From contig JBHGBF010000062.1 in NCBI GenBank assembly GCA_041946865.1, positions 1 to 35,240 of the forward strand: a stretch of 35,240 nucleotides of DNA, given 5' to 3'. How positions within the stretch are numbered: position 1 is the stretch's first letter; every line of letters begins with the position of its first letter. A model generated the notes under the pieces. That model saw nothing but the letters and a program-made list of their open reading frames with translations. It was not told the DNA's origin and did no database searches. Made by a program: the position numbers and the translations under genes. Below are positions 7,400 through 16,401 of this stretch, one piece after another. The stretch comes from RPQK01 sp041946865 (lineage in GTDB: Bacteria > Acidobacteriota > UBA6911 > RPQK01).

Positions 7400-7550
7400 A
7401 CCCGTTGGGACGTCTTGGAAAAGCGAGGAAATGGTTCGCCGCGCTAAAGCGTGAACTCCGAACCCAAGGACCACGGAGTTTTGGAATCCACGCTTTAGCG
7501 TGGCGAACCATTTTCTCGCCCTCTCGATCCCAAGGGGCTCCAACGGGTTT
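7400..7550. repeat. Long imperfect inverted repeat (MITE/REP-like element)
   Basis: The left arm (7400-7453) contains ATGGTTCGCCGCGCTAAAGC and the right arm (7489-7550) its complement, CGCTTTAGCGTGGCGAACCA. The inner 30 bp of the arms match with about two differences. The similarity continues outward with gaps to ACCCGTTGG and CCAACGGGT at the ends. A small nested hairpin, AACTCCG / CGGAGTT (7454-7460, 7474-7480), sits in the loop. The element fills the gap between the helical-repeat gene and the CBM6 gene. It resembles REP/BIME or MITE elements mobilised in trans; no transposase is present in it. Confidence 0.75.
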
Positions 7551-7581
7551 GCATTACACCCCCCAGATGACGCTCGCCGTC

Positions 7582-10062
7582 TCAGTTGCCGGCGTTATAC
7601 AGGTTCTGTATCTGGGTCTGGGTCAGGGCGACGTTATAAACCCTCACCCCGTCCACGCGGCCGTCCAAGGCCTCGCCTATGGCGCCGTTGACACCCAGGC
7701 GCAGCGGCGTGCTGTACCCGGTGATGTTCCCGGTGACACTGAGCGGCGTTCCCGCCGGCGCCCCGTTGATGTAGAGGGTTATCTGAGACCCGTTATACAC
7801 CCCGGCCACGTGATACCAGGTGTTGGCCACCACCGATCCTCCGGCCACGGATTTGCCCACGCCCCCAATCGTCAGCCAAATCCGCAGTTGGCCGTTGCCC
7901 AGCCGGTGCAGCGAGTAGGAGTGATAGGGGCTCTGGTGCTGCGTGGCACTCTTCGGTTTGGAGAGGATGATCTCCGGCGTCGAGTCGATGACATCGAATC
8001 TCACCCATGCGGCCACCGTGATCTGATTCCCGGTGATGTTCAAGCTGGTTGAATTCGCCGCCTGGGCGTAGTCGTTCGTGCCGTCGAGCAACACACAGCC
8101 ATTCGTCCTGCCCGCGCTGTTGAAGGCCGCGCCGTTGGTGAAGGTGAGGATATTGCCGTTGCCGGACGAATCGGCGGTGGCGCTGCCGGAATCCACGAAC
8201 TGATAGTCGGCCCTCGGCGAGGGCCAGGTTGTGGCGCTGGCCGTGTTCGAATTGGCCGAGTCGCCCGCGGCGTTGGTGGCGCGTACCCTGTAGTAATAGG
8301 TAGTGCTGGCCGACAGCCCCGTGCTCTGATAGCTGGTTTGGTTAGCGCCGGTCGTGTTGGTGACCAGGCCGGAAGTGAACGAGGAATTGAGCGCGCGGTC
8401 GAACTCGAATCCGGTCTCGTTGGTCGAGTTGTCTGTCCAGGCGAGATCGATCTCGCTGGGGGAGACGGCCGTGGCCGTCAGGCCGGATGGAGCCGCAGGA
8501 GGGACCGCGCTGGAAACGACCTCGACCCAGTTCAAGTCCATGTAATCCAGCGAACCCATTACCACGCGCATGACTTGCTGTCCGGCGTTCAGAGACACGC
8601 CGCTGACAGTCACGGTTTGATACTGGTCCCAGTCCGGCATTTGAGGCACGTTGACCGTACCGGTCTTATTGACCCCGTCGAATTCGATGTGCATCGTCCT
8701 TCCCGCGTTCGCGGACCCGACGCGAATGTCGATATCGTAGGTGCCCGCCGTCGCGACGTTGACGGTGTATTCCAGCCATTCAGCCGGCTGGAACCAGCCG
8801 ACAGCGTAACCGGCGCCTGTGTCCGCGGTGGTTTTGATGTCCACATCATCGGTGCGGTATTGGCTGCCCGCGTTTCCGGCAGTGAGGTCATGATAGGCGA
8901 CGCCTTCGCCGCCCACATCATAATCCTCCGCCTGGATTATGCCCGGGATGGCCCAGGCGATCCCCCCATAAGGCCCTTGCGCACCGCCGGAGGTGGTCGC
9001 ACTTGCGGTGTTGGAATTGGCCGAGTCGCCGTAAGAGTTGGTGGCGCGTACCCTGTAGTAATAGGTAGTGCTGGCCGACAGTCCCGTGCTCTGATAGCTG
9101 GTTGTGTCAGCGCCGGTCGTGAAGGTGACCAGCCCGGAAGTGAACCCGGAATTGAGCGCGCGGTCGATCTCGAATCCGGTCTCGTTGCTCGAGTTGTCCG
9201 TCCAGGCGAGATCGATCTGGTCGGAGGAGACCGTCGTGGCCGTCAGGCCGCTGGGCGCTGAAGGGGGGGAGCCGACCCAGTCCCAGGGAAGAGGCATTAC
9301 AAGGTTGTTTATGGTATAGGTTCCATTGACATTCTTTGAGGTCTCCACATTAATCTCATGGTTGGCGATATACCATGTGCTGGGGCTGAACAAGCCGCTC
9401 AGATTCGCCCAGGCGTCGATAATCTGCCTCGTTTTCACCGAGCCGCTGTCAGTATACTCTGTCCGCACGGCAAACAATTGCCAGAACCCGTTGAAAGCGC
9501 GCTGGTACAACTTGTACGTGCCCGAACCGCTTGGGCTGATCTCGCCTAGGTACGTGGTGTTGGCGTAGTTGGCCCAGGTCGTCTGAGAGTCCCTGCTGTT
9601 CTGAACGATGTAGCATTCCTTGACCCCGTCGTAGTTCCACGTCCCTCCCGTTTCCGTTGGAGCGATGGTGAAATAGGGACCGAAGAACCACGGCAGACCG
9701 CCAGTGTGCGAGCCGGTCCAAGACACAGTATAGTCGTTGGGAATTGTTGTGATTAGTGGGTACAAACCACCGTTTGCGGCAGCGAATGCCATCCTTATCT
9801 TGGACATGAGGCTGCTTTGGGAGTCCGTGGTGTAAGTCGATTTGTACCAGATAAACGGATCTGTATCGTTCCATTCCCGCAGCAGGTAAGCACTTCCCTG
9901 ATTATTCCACCATGTGGCCGACCTCTTGTAGTTAGCAAAGTTAACTGTTTCCCACCCGGTGGTCGAGCCGGCATAAAGCAAAGCCGCAACCACTCCCAAT
10001 ACCGCAAACATGGGTACCAAAAGCCGAGACAACCTTGCGAAATGCATCGTGTGTAATCTCAT
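7582..10062 (-). CDS. Secreted multidomain carbohydrate-binding protein (FN3-CBM6-FN3-LamG)
   Basis: This 826-residue exported protein has a signal segment LVPMFAVLGVVAALLYAGS. An N-terminal domain of about 220 residues, rich in Trp and Tyr, is not recognised. It is followed by a fibronectin type III domain (about 269-357), a CBM6-type carbohydrate-binding module (about 365-510, starting GIIQAEDYD and with WLEYTVNVATAGTYDIDIRV), a second FN3 (about 524-612) and a LamG/concanavalin-like domain (about 620-826; CVLLDGTNDYAQA, WVRFDVIDSTPEIILSK, WYHVAGVYNGSQITLYING). If the first domain is catalytic it could be a glycan-active enzyme, but I see no known catalytic signature. The ATG at 10062 is preferred because GAGGTGG lies seven bases upstream; the longer frame reads a leader repeat. 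It is downstream of the TonB receptor in the same direction, fitting capture of polysaccharide outside the cell. Confidence 0.85.
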   Translation of the reverse strand: MRLHTMHFARLSRLLVPMFAVLGVVAALLYAGSTTGWETVNFANYKRSATWWNNQGSAYLLREWNDTDPFIWYKSTYTTDSQSSLMSKIRMAFAAANGGLYPLITTIPNDYTVSWTGSHTGGLPWFFGPYFTIAPTETGGTWNYDGVKECYIVQNSRDSQTTWANYANTTYLGEISPSGSGTYKLYQRAFNGFWQLFAVRTEYTDSGSVKTRQIIDAWANLSGLFSPSTWYIANHEINVETSKNVNGTYTINNLVMPLPWDWVGSPPSAPSGLTATTVSSDQIDLAWTDNSSNETGFEIDRALNSGFTSGLVTFTTGADTTSYQSTGLSASTTYYYRVRATNSYGDSANSNTASATTSGGAQGPYGGIAWAIPGIIQAEDYDVGGEGVAYHDLTAGNAGSQYRTDDVDIKTTADTGAGYAVGWFQPAEWLEYTVNVATAGTYDIDIRVGSANAGRTMHIEFDGVNKTGTVNVPQMPDWDQYQTVTVSGVSLNAGQQVMRVVMGSLDYMDLNWVEVVSSAVPPAAPSGLTATAVSPSEIDLAWTDNSTNETGFEFDRALNSSFTSGLVTNTTGANQTSYQSTGLSASTTYYYRVRATNAAGDSANSNTASATTWPSPRADYQFVDSGSATADSSGNGNILTFTNGAAFNSAGRTNGCVLLDGTNDYAQAANSTSLNITGNQITVAAWVRFDVIDSTPEIILSKPKSATQHQSPYHSYSLHRLGNGQLRIWLTIGGVGKSVAGGSVVANTWYHVAGVYNGSQITLYINGAPAGTPLSVTGNITGYSTPLRLGVNGAIGEALDGRVDGVRVYNVALTQTQIQNLYNAGN
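8226..8490 (-). repeat. FN3-encoding repeat, copy 2 (distal)
   Basis: About 265 bp nearly identical to 8991-9255, offset by exactly 765 bp (255 codons). It encodes the second FN3 domain, with the shared segment GLSASTTYYYRVRATN. Confidence 0.8.
8991..9255 (-). repeat. FN3-encoding repeat, copy 1 (proximal)
   Basis: Partner of 8226-8490. Long runs are identical at the DNA level, including silent positions, so the duplication is recent or homogenised by gene conversion. Confidence 0.8.
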
Positions 10063-10106
10063 AATCCACCTCGGTCCTTCCATAACCGCTGGATTGCTGG
10101 CATACA

Positions 10107-10155
10107 CCTTGTGAAATGCGGAAATGCGGTACTTTCTCAATAAGCACCGCATTTC
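10107..10155. repeat. Leader repeat, copy 2, with hairpin
   Basis: This matches the repeat at 7356-7386, with a duplicated AAATGCGG unit. GAAATGCGGT (10121-10130) pairs with ACCGCATTTC (10146-10155), giving a 10-bp stem and 15-nt loop. It lies between the TonB receptor stop (10177) and the CBM6 gene start (10062), so it may be a processing or terminator hairpin, or a small repeat element. Confidence 0.6.
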
Positions 10156-10176
10156 ATTACTTGGATCGCCTTCGGC

Positions 10177-13100
10177 TTAGAACCTCAGCCTCAACTGGAA
10201 CTCGATCTCCCGCGGAGCGAACGTACCCATTCCGTGGACCCCGAAGCTCGAGTTGTTTCCGACTCCCGGCTGCAGATTGCCGGTGGTCAGCACGTTTGTT
10301 CCGCCCAAGGACCTGGTGACACCGCTGGGAAGGAACCTGGTCATGTTGAGAACGTTGCTGGCCCGAGCCGAGAAATCGAGACTGAACTGTTCGGTCAAGT
10401 CAAACCTCCTTTCGACGGCCATATCGAAGTTCGTCTGTCCGAGAGAGCGGATATCCGAAAAACCATAGGACGCATTGCCATACCAATTAATGTCGGTGAT
10501 CGTCGACCCGTTGGGAGTAGTCACCACGCGCCCTCTGAAAGCCTCGACGTTGTATTTCAGAAAGCAGAAATTGCAAGGCGTAATGATAGTGCCTCCCGGA
10601 AGCGTTACCTTCGTCTTGCCGTCGTACCATCTCTGGAGCTCTTTCGGGACCTCCACCGCCACACCGGGTAAACGATCCGGCCTTCCATTGAGGCTACCGG
10701 TGTTACCTCCCTCGATGAGAAGCGGGAAGCCGCTCTGGACGCTGAAAAGGCCTGAGAGCTTCCAGCCACTGACGATCCCTTGAAGGATGGGATGGTCGAG
10801 ACTGAATCGGCGGTTTTTCCCAAAGGGCAAATCGTAAACCGAGGTAAGAACGAAGCGATGCGGTATGTCCTGAAGCGACACGCTCTTGTTGGCGCCAAGA
10901 TCAACCTGGTTGAATACGCTCAAAGAGCCTGTGTCCGAATAGCCGTTGTTGTGCGACTCGGACCCGGCAAAGCTGAGGGATTTTGACCAGGTATAGTGAG
11001 CATTGAGCAGGAGTCCCTGGCTGAAGCGCCTCGTCACCTGGGCCTGCAGGGCATGATAGTTGGAGAATCCAAAGCTGCGCTCCAATACCATGCTGCCGAA
11101 AAGCGGGTACGGGACCATGGTCCACCACTGCTGAATGGTCCGGCTGCCCTGCACTCCCTGAAAAGGAATAAGGGCGCCGGTCGCGGGCTGTAATGGATTC
11201 GGCACCTGTGTGTTGGCTGGATTGTTCTTCCCGTTGCTGTCTATATATGTCTGCCTCCACGCCGCCAGCTGTGACGGTGGGAGGTACTGAATACTGTTCG
11301 CGTCAACTCGGGCAACGGGCAAATGATCCCCTTTTGAGCCAATGTAGCCGGCTGAAACCGTCCAGTCAGCCGCCAGTTTCCTTTCGACAAAGAAGTTCCA
11401 CTGCTGCACCATCCCGTTGCGGTAATCGTCATAGGGAAACCGGTTCGTGGTCCCCCCATACAGGGCCGGGGCCGATTTGTCGGGGCCGGTTATCGGGACG
11501 ATCTGGGTCGTTTGATCCATAGTCCCCACGATTACGCCCGCCGGGGTGGGGCCGTAGGGAAGGTTGAACGTCCCCGACACGAATGGATTGGCCCCATATG
11601 TGAACGGTCCGTCGAAGTACCCCGTATTAGTGGGCAGATAGGTAATACCGTAGCCGGCGCGCACCACCAGGTCCTTCGAGAACTGATAGGCCAGGCCAAT
11701 GCGCGGACCAAAATCCTTCCACTGAGTCTCCCAAAGATTGCGACCCGCTCCGTCGACTCCGGGAAAATAGATGCCGCCTGCCCCGTAGAAGGGGTTATCC
11801 CCTGAAAAACTGAAGGAACTGAATCGATTGAAGCGTTCGGTAGGGCCGGGTTGCAGATCCCATCGCAACCCCAGGTTGACGGTGAGCCGGTCGGTGGCCC
11901 TCCAGGTATTCTGGCTGTACAAGGCGAAGTACTTCTGTGCCAGGGCCATCAGGGCCACCTGTCCCTGACTGACTCGAAGAAATCCACTGCCCAAGAGCAG
12001 GGATGCTCCCTCGTGCCCGGCGCTCTCCGCGGTAACCGAACCCACGCCGCCACCGCTTGCATTGATGGTGCCTCCCCGCGTATGGTCCGCAAAGGGCACA
12101 ATCATGACTGACGCCTGGGCATCTGTATAGTTTGACAAGTAGACCCGGAATTCGCCCCCGAACTTGAAGGTCCAGCGATCCCGGGTTTTCGTCCCGCTGA
12201 AGACCAGCTGATGATTGGTCTGCCTTTCCCTCTTGTTCAGGGAGCCACCGCTCTGCAGGGGGCTCCATGAGTTGACGTTGATCTGATAGCTTGGGGGGAC
12301 ACCGGGAACAGGAATGATCGCGGCAATGGCTGATGGAACGCCGAACTGGCTGTAGTCGTCGAATCCCTCGACCGCCCCGACCTCGTTATTGGTGTTGATC
12401 CGATTGACGCCGTAACGCAGATCGAACACCAGCGTCGGCGAGAGCGTAATCGTGTCCCCCAGCGAGAAATAGGGGTTCCTATCGTTGTTGAATCGCCCTA
12501 CGAACCCGTCAGGATTATAAAAGGGATTGTCCGGCCCCCAAGCGTTTGGACTAACGATCTCGCCCTGGCTGATTCCCCAAGTGGCATAAAGAGAGCTCCT
12601 GCCGGACTGGTAATCCAGGCGCGAGTTGAGGCTGGTACGCCCGAAGTCCTGGATTCCGTAATAGTAATAATTGTTGGTGTTGTAAACGTCGTCCGGCGTA
12701 CGGTTGGGAAGCGGATAGTAGCTGAACAGCTTGACGATGTAAGGACTCGGGTTGGGGATAATCGCGTTGGCGATCTCCGCACGCTGGTAATTTCCGCCTC
12801 CGACGGCTGTAACCTTGAATGGATCGAAAAGGCGCTGCGGCGTCGGGGTCCCGTTCACGTTCCGGAGCGTTTGGCTGAAGTCTCCGATCCGCTCTTCGGC
12901 GGTGGGCACCTTTCGGAGGAAATCGATGCCCTTGTGGTGCATGAGTCCTTCGTAACTGACAAAGAAAAACGCCTTGTCTTTGACGATCGGCCCACCAGCG
13001 GTGGCGCCGTAGGAGTGGACCTTGAAAGCCGGCTTGTCGATCCTCCGCGCATTGTTGTTGAAGGAGTTGGCGTTGAAGGCGTCGTTGCGCGAACGGTAGA

Positions 13101-13914
13101 AGGCAGAGCCATGGAGCCGGTTAGTCCCGCTCTTGGTGGTAAGGGAGATTACGCCCTGAGCGCGACCGTACTCCGCCGAGAAGTTATTGACGATGGTCCT
13201 GACCTCCTCGAGCCCTTCGCTGTTGGGCACCACGGCCGCTTCATTCCACGCCGAACCCTGCACACTCACGCCGTCCAAAGTAATGTCGTTGCTGAAGGCC
13301 ATGCCGCCGTTGACCGTCATGGCCGAGAAATTCCGTCGCGAGTCAATCCCCACGCCAAACGAGTTGAAGCCTTGGGTGTCCTGCATTCCCTGCCGGGGAA
13401 CCACTCCGGGCTGCAAGATCGCATAGGTATAGGGATTATGGGTGATGTTCGGCAGGGTCTCGATGACCGTTCTCTCGGTCAGTCCCTGCACGGAACTGTT
13501 TTCCGTCTGCAGCTGACCGGTATCGGACTTCACTTCGACGGTCGTCGTGACCTCGCCAACCTCGAGCCGCGCCGTGACTCGCACCGTCTGAGCGGTCGCC
13601 AAGGCAACACCATTCTGCTGGTAAGCCTTGAAACCCGGCATCTGGACGGTCAGCGTGTAACGTCCCGGGGCCAGGTAAGGGACCAGGAAGTCCCCCACGT
13701 CACTGGTGATCGCTCGGACCGCGAGATTGGTCTCCTCGTTGGTGACGGTAACTTCGGCGCCGGGTACGGCGCCGCCACTGGTGTCCACCACCGAGCCGGT
13801 GATAGCTCCGGATTTGATCTGGGCTGCTGCCATGCCGGAGGCCAACAAGGCAATGGTCAGGCAAAGCCCTAACTGAACCAACCAAAAACGCCAGCGAAAA
13901 CCCTTTGTTCTCAT
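10177..13914 (-). CDS. Oar-like TonB-dependent outer-membrane receptor
   Basis: This 1245-residue outer-membrane protein has a signal peptide (LVQLGLCLTIALLASGMAAA) and a carboxypeptidase-D regulatory-like domain directly after it (SGAITGSVVDTSGGAVPGAE, then APGRYTLTVQMPGF). The plug domain follows (ETLPNITHNPYTYAILQPGV, NGGMAFSNDITLDGVS), then a long beta-barrel ending in REIEFQLRLRF, whose terminal Phe is the usual BAM-recognition residue. Length and layout match the Oar/CarboxypepD_reg TonB-dependent transporters abundant in Acidobacteriota. The substrate is probably an oligosaccharide, inferred from the neighbours. The ATG at 13914 is chosen because GAGGGAGGG precedes it, and the basic N-terminus MRTKGFRWRFW then starts a normal signal peptide. 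It sits 80 bp after the cupin gene in the same direction. Confidence 0.93.
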   Translation of the reverse strand: MRTKGFRWRFWLVQLGLCLTIALLASGMAAAQIKSGAITGSVVDTSGGAVPGAEVTVTNEETNLAVRAITSDVGDFLVPYLAPGRYTLTVQMPGFKAYQQNGVALATAQTVRVTARLEVGEVTTTVEVKSDTGQLQTENSSVQGLTERTVIETLPNITHNPYTYAILQPGVVPRQGMQDTQGFNSFGVGIDSRRNFSAMTVNGGMAFSNDITLDGVSVQGSAWNEAAVVPNSEGLEEVRTIVNNFSAEYGRAQGVISLTTKSGTNRLHGSAFYRSRNDAFNANSFNNNARRIDKPAFKVHSYGATAGGPIVKDKAFFFVSYEGLMHHKGIDFLRKVPTAEERIGDFSQTLRNVNGTPTPQRLFDPFKVTAVGGGNYQRAEIANAIIPNPSPYIVKLFSYYPLPNRTPDDVYNTNNYYYYGIQDFGRTSLNSRLDYQSGRSSLYATWGISQGEIVSPNAWGPDNPFYNPDGFVGRFNNDRNPYFSLGDTITLSPTLVFDLRYGVNRINTNNEVGAVEGFDDYSQFGVPSAIAAIIPVPGVPPSYQINVNSWSPLQSGGSLNKRERQTNHQLVFSGTKTRDRWTFKFGGEFRVYLSNYTDAQASVMIVPFADHTRGGTINASGGGVGSVTAESAGHEGASLLLGSGFLRVSQGQVALMALAQKYFALYSQNTWRATDRLTVNLGLRWDLQPGPTERFNRFSSFSFSGDNPFYGAGGIYFPGVDGAGRNLWETQWKDFGPRIGLAYQFSKDLVVRAGYGITYLPTNTGYFDGPFTYGANPFVSGTFNLPYGPTPAGVIVGTMDQTTQIVPITGPDKSAPALYGGTTNRFPYDDYRNGMVQQWNFFVERKLAADWTVSAGYIGSKGDHLPVARVDANSIQYLPPSQLAAWRQTYIDSNGKNNPANTQVPNPLQPATGALIPFQGVQGSRTIQQWWTMVPYPLFGSMVLERSFGFSNYHALQAQVTRRFSQGLLLNAHYTWSKSLSFAGSESHNNGYSDTGSLSVFNQVDLGANKSVSLQDIPHRFVLTSVYDLPFGKNRRFSLDHPILQGIVSGWKLSGLFSVQSGFPLLIEGGNTGSLNGRPDRLPGVAVEVPKELQRWYDGKTKVTLPGGTIITPCNFCFLKYNVEAFRGRVVTTPNGSTITDINWYGNASYGFSDIRSLGQTNFDMAVERRFDLTEQFSLDFSARASNVLNMTRFLPSGVTRSLGGTNVLTTGNLQPGVGNNSSFGVHGMGTFAPREIEFQLRLRF

Positions 13915-13994
13915 AACACCCTCCCTCTCGTGGCTGGGATTAGATCCCACCTGGTAATGGCCTGGGATGCCATCGTCTGGTCAAGAAATATCAT

Positions 13995-15245
13995 TCAGAG
14001 GCGCCGAGCGCCTGAAATCCCTGTGTCGTTACGTTCGATTAATCCGCCAAGGTCCGGGTTATCCGGGCCAAAGTGTTTCAGCATCACGAGGGGATCCGCC
14101 AGGGACGTGTTGGTGACGCGGACACCCTCCCGGGCCGCCGATTCGCTTACGAAAAACTCGTCGTAGGTCAGCTGTCCGAATCGAATCAGCGCGGGGGTCT
14201 CAACGGGCCACACCCCCATGGTTCCGTGGCCCTGCATGACGATGAGCCCGTACGCGGCTGAGTCCTTAACCGTTACCGTTCGTCCGGGTAGGACGGTTAA
14301 TTCTTTTGCGCTGAACGCTTGCGCCTTGTAGCAGATCCAGTTGTCGATATAACCCTCGGCTCGCATCACCTCCCGAGGACGAACCGGCTTCGGCCTCATA
14401 AATCTGTTTTTCGCGAAGTCCGGATCCACGTTCTTCTCCCAGTCGATGACCTCCATCAGGTAGTCGACGTCGTTCAACCTGTCTTTGGGTGTGTCTTTCC
14501 AGAGGAGCTCGACGGGCACGATCTGGTCGCCGGTCAACGACTGGTACATCGCAAAGACGTCGGACGCCTTTTGGGGTTCGTAGGTGCAAAGGCTGCCCGG
14601 AGCGTGAAGAACGCCGGGGGGAACATCCCACCCGGTTCCAACTTCCAGCCGGTAGGCCCGGGACAGATTAGTGATCTTGTTATCGCCCTTCTCGAAATCG
14701 GCGAGGCAGCGGCGCAGTTCATCCTTGGTCACGCCCGGGGTCAATCCGAAAAAGCTGTAAGGAAAGTCACCCCCATGATTATTCACCTGCGGCGGGAAGT
14801 AATACGCTTCGGGTTTGCCGACCTGACCGGTCAGACGGGCATGCTCGTCCCGGTGGTGAACGTGGTGAGGCAGCGCTCCCTTGTTGTCAAAAAACTTCGA
14901 GTACATGGGCCACCGGCGATACTGATTCCAGATCCGCTCGCCTATGAGACGGGGACCCAACTCATCGATCGCGTCCCGCAGGAGGAACTGGGATCTATCC
15001 TCGCCGACGATGAAGCTCAGACCTTCGTTGGGGCTGGTCAGCGGCCCGTTGTCGGCCGGTGTCGTTGAAGAAAACCATCGCTCATCGATCCCGCCCCGCT
15101 CCCCGCCCAAGGCATAGTAGTCATCCGGGTGCAGCTTGATGCGCCGGCCCGGAACACAAAACGAACGTGGGACCCAGTTCGGCGCCAGGCGAACGATTCC
15201 ATTCCCGTGCTCCAAAGCCCTTTCTGCCTGAGATCTCAACGACAC
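13995..15245 (-). CDS. Class I phosphomannose-isomerase-like cupin protein
   Basis: This 416-residue cytoplasmic protein is of the class I mannose-6-phosphate isomerase/cupin superfamily. The metal-site region is visible as LPHHVHHRDEHA, and downstream WDVPPGVLHAPGSLCTYEPQ matches the second conserved His block. The C-terminal part (AKELTVLPGRTVTVKDSAAY) is a second cupin barrel. Family members interconvert aldose and ketose phosphates, but several clades have unknown substrates, so sugar isomerase is the safe call. I choose GTG at 15245 because GGAAGGAG lies seven bases upstream; an upstream TTG at 15263 lacks one. With this start the gene overlaps the preceding Gfo gene by 10 bp, so the two are coupled. 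Confidence 0.8.
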   Translation of the reverse strand: MSLRSQAERALEHGNGIVRLAPNWVPRSFCVPGRRIKLHPDDYYALGGERGGIDERWFSSTTPADNGPLTSPNEGLSFIVGEDRSQFLLRDAIDELGPRLIGERIWNQYRRWPMYSKFFDNKGALPHHVHHRDEHARLTGQVGKPEAYYFPPQVNNHGGDFPYSFFGLTPGVTKDELRRCLADFEKGDNKITNLSRAYRLEVGTGWDVPPGVLHAPGSLCTYEPQKASDVFAMYQSLTGDQIVPVELLWKDTPKDRLNDVDYLMEVIDWEKNVDPDFAKNRFMRPKPVRPREVMRAEGYIDNWICYKAQAFSAKELTVLPGRTVTVKDSAAYGLIVMQGHGTMGVWPVETPALIRFGQLTYDEFFVSESAAREGVRVTNTSLADPLVMLKHFGPDNPDLGGLIERNDTGISGARRL

Positions 15246-16381
15246 TGTCTGACTCCTTCCCAATTCCGGCTCGCCGCCGACTCGAGAACGGCATCACAAA
15301 GATACTGTGTCGCCAACGCTTCCCTGAAGGTTGGCGACGTCGCTTCTCCCTTTTCCAGGTTCGCTAAAAAATCGGCCACCTGGTGAACGAACGTATGCTC
15401 GTATCCGATCTGCAGCCCCGGAACCCACCACTTGCTCATGTAGGGCATGTCCGAGTCGGTCACGTGGATCGATCGCCATCCCCGGACAACAGAATCGTCC
15501 CGATGGTCGAAATAGCTGAGCCGGTGCAGGTCATGCAGGTCCCAGGCGATGGAACCCTTTGCGCCATTGATCTCGAGCGTGTACAGTGCCTTGTGACCGC
15601 GCGCATAACGGGTCGACTCAAACGTCCCGAGTGAGCCGTTCGCGAACCGGGCCAGGACCGCGCACGCGTCATCGATCCGGACCGGCGCCACTCGCCCGGT
15701 CAGGTTATGTTTGCGCTCTTTGACGAAGGTCTCGGTCATCGCGCTGACCCGGTCGACCGGGCCGTTCAGCCACCACGCCGTATCGAAGCAGTGGGCCAGC
15801 AGATCGCCAGTAACCCCGCTTCCGGCTACTGCGGCATCAAGTCGCCAGAGCGCTTGCCCTCCTTGGGGGAGGTCGGCCGATATCGTCCAGTCCTGTAAGA
15901 AGACCGATCGATAGTGAAAGATCTTGCCCAGCCGGCCTTCATCAATCAGACGCTTGGCCAGGGTGACAGCCGGGACCCGGCGGTAGTTATACCAAACCGT
16001 GTTGCATACACCCGCTTTCTCGACCGCCTCCACCATTTCGAGCGCCTCTCTCCCGTCCCTCGCAAGGGGCTTCTCGCAGAGGATCATCTTGCCGGCGGCT
16101 GCCGCAGCCTTGGCGATCTCGCTGTGAAGGTCATTTGGCACGCAGATATCGACGGCGTCGACATCAGCTCGCTCAACCAGGCGGCGCCAGTCGGTCTCCA
16201 TCGATTCGTACCCCCACTGGTCGACGAACGCCCGGACCTCTGGCTCGCGTCTGGCGCAGACGGCTTTGAGCACCGGCGTAAAGGGGACGTCAAAGAAGTT
16301 CCATACCTTGCGCCAGGCATTCGAATGCGCCCGTCCCATGAACCCACAGCCGATGAGCCCGATGTTCAGTTTCTTCGCCAT
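15236..16381 (-). CDS. Gfo/Idh/MocA-family NAD(P)-dependent oxidoreductase
   Basis: This is a 381-residue cytoplasmic sugar or polyol dehydrogenase of the Gfo/Idh/MocA family. The Rossmann motif is IGLIGCGFMGRAHSNAW at the N-terminus and the family EKP motif is ILCEKPLARDGREALEM. The C-terminal alpha/beta domain begins around YNYRRVPAVTLAKRLI and includes DLLAHCFDTAWWL, the usual substrate-site region with Asp and His. No signal peptide is present. It precedes the isomerase-like cupin with a 10-bp overlap and follows the TIM-barrel gene by 20 bp, so these three form one transcription unit. The truncated copy at 62-890 is its closest relative in the window. Substrate is not determinable; inositol, glucoside or keto-sugar oxidation are all family activities. 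Confidence 0.93.
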   Translation of the reverse strand: MAKKLNIGLIGCGFMGRAHSNAWRKVWNFFDVPFTPVLKAVCARREPEVRAFVDQWGYESMETDWRRLVERADVDAVDICVPNDLHSEIAKAAAAAGKMILCEKPLARDGREALEMVEAVEKAGVCNTVWYNYRRVPAVTLAKRLIDEGRLGKIFHYRSVFLQDWTISADLPQGGQALWRLDAAVAGSGVTGDLLAHCFDTAWWLNGPVDRVSAMTETFVKERKHNLTGRVAPVRIDDACAVLARFANGSLGTFESTRYARGHKALYTLEINGAKGSIAWDLHDLHRLSYFDHRDDSVVRGWRSIHVTDSDMPYMSKWWVPGLQIGYEHTFVHQVADFLANLEKGEATSPTFREALATQYLCDAVLESAASRNWEGVRQCR

Positions 16382-16401
16382 GGTCGCGTTTCACTTGTTT
16401 C

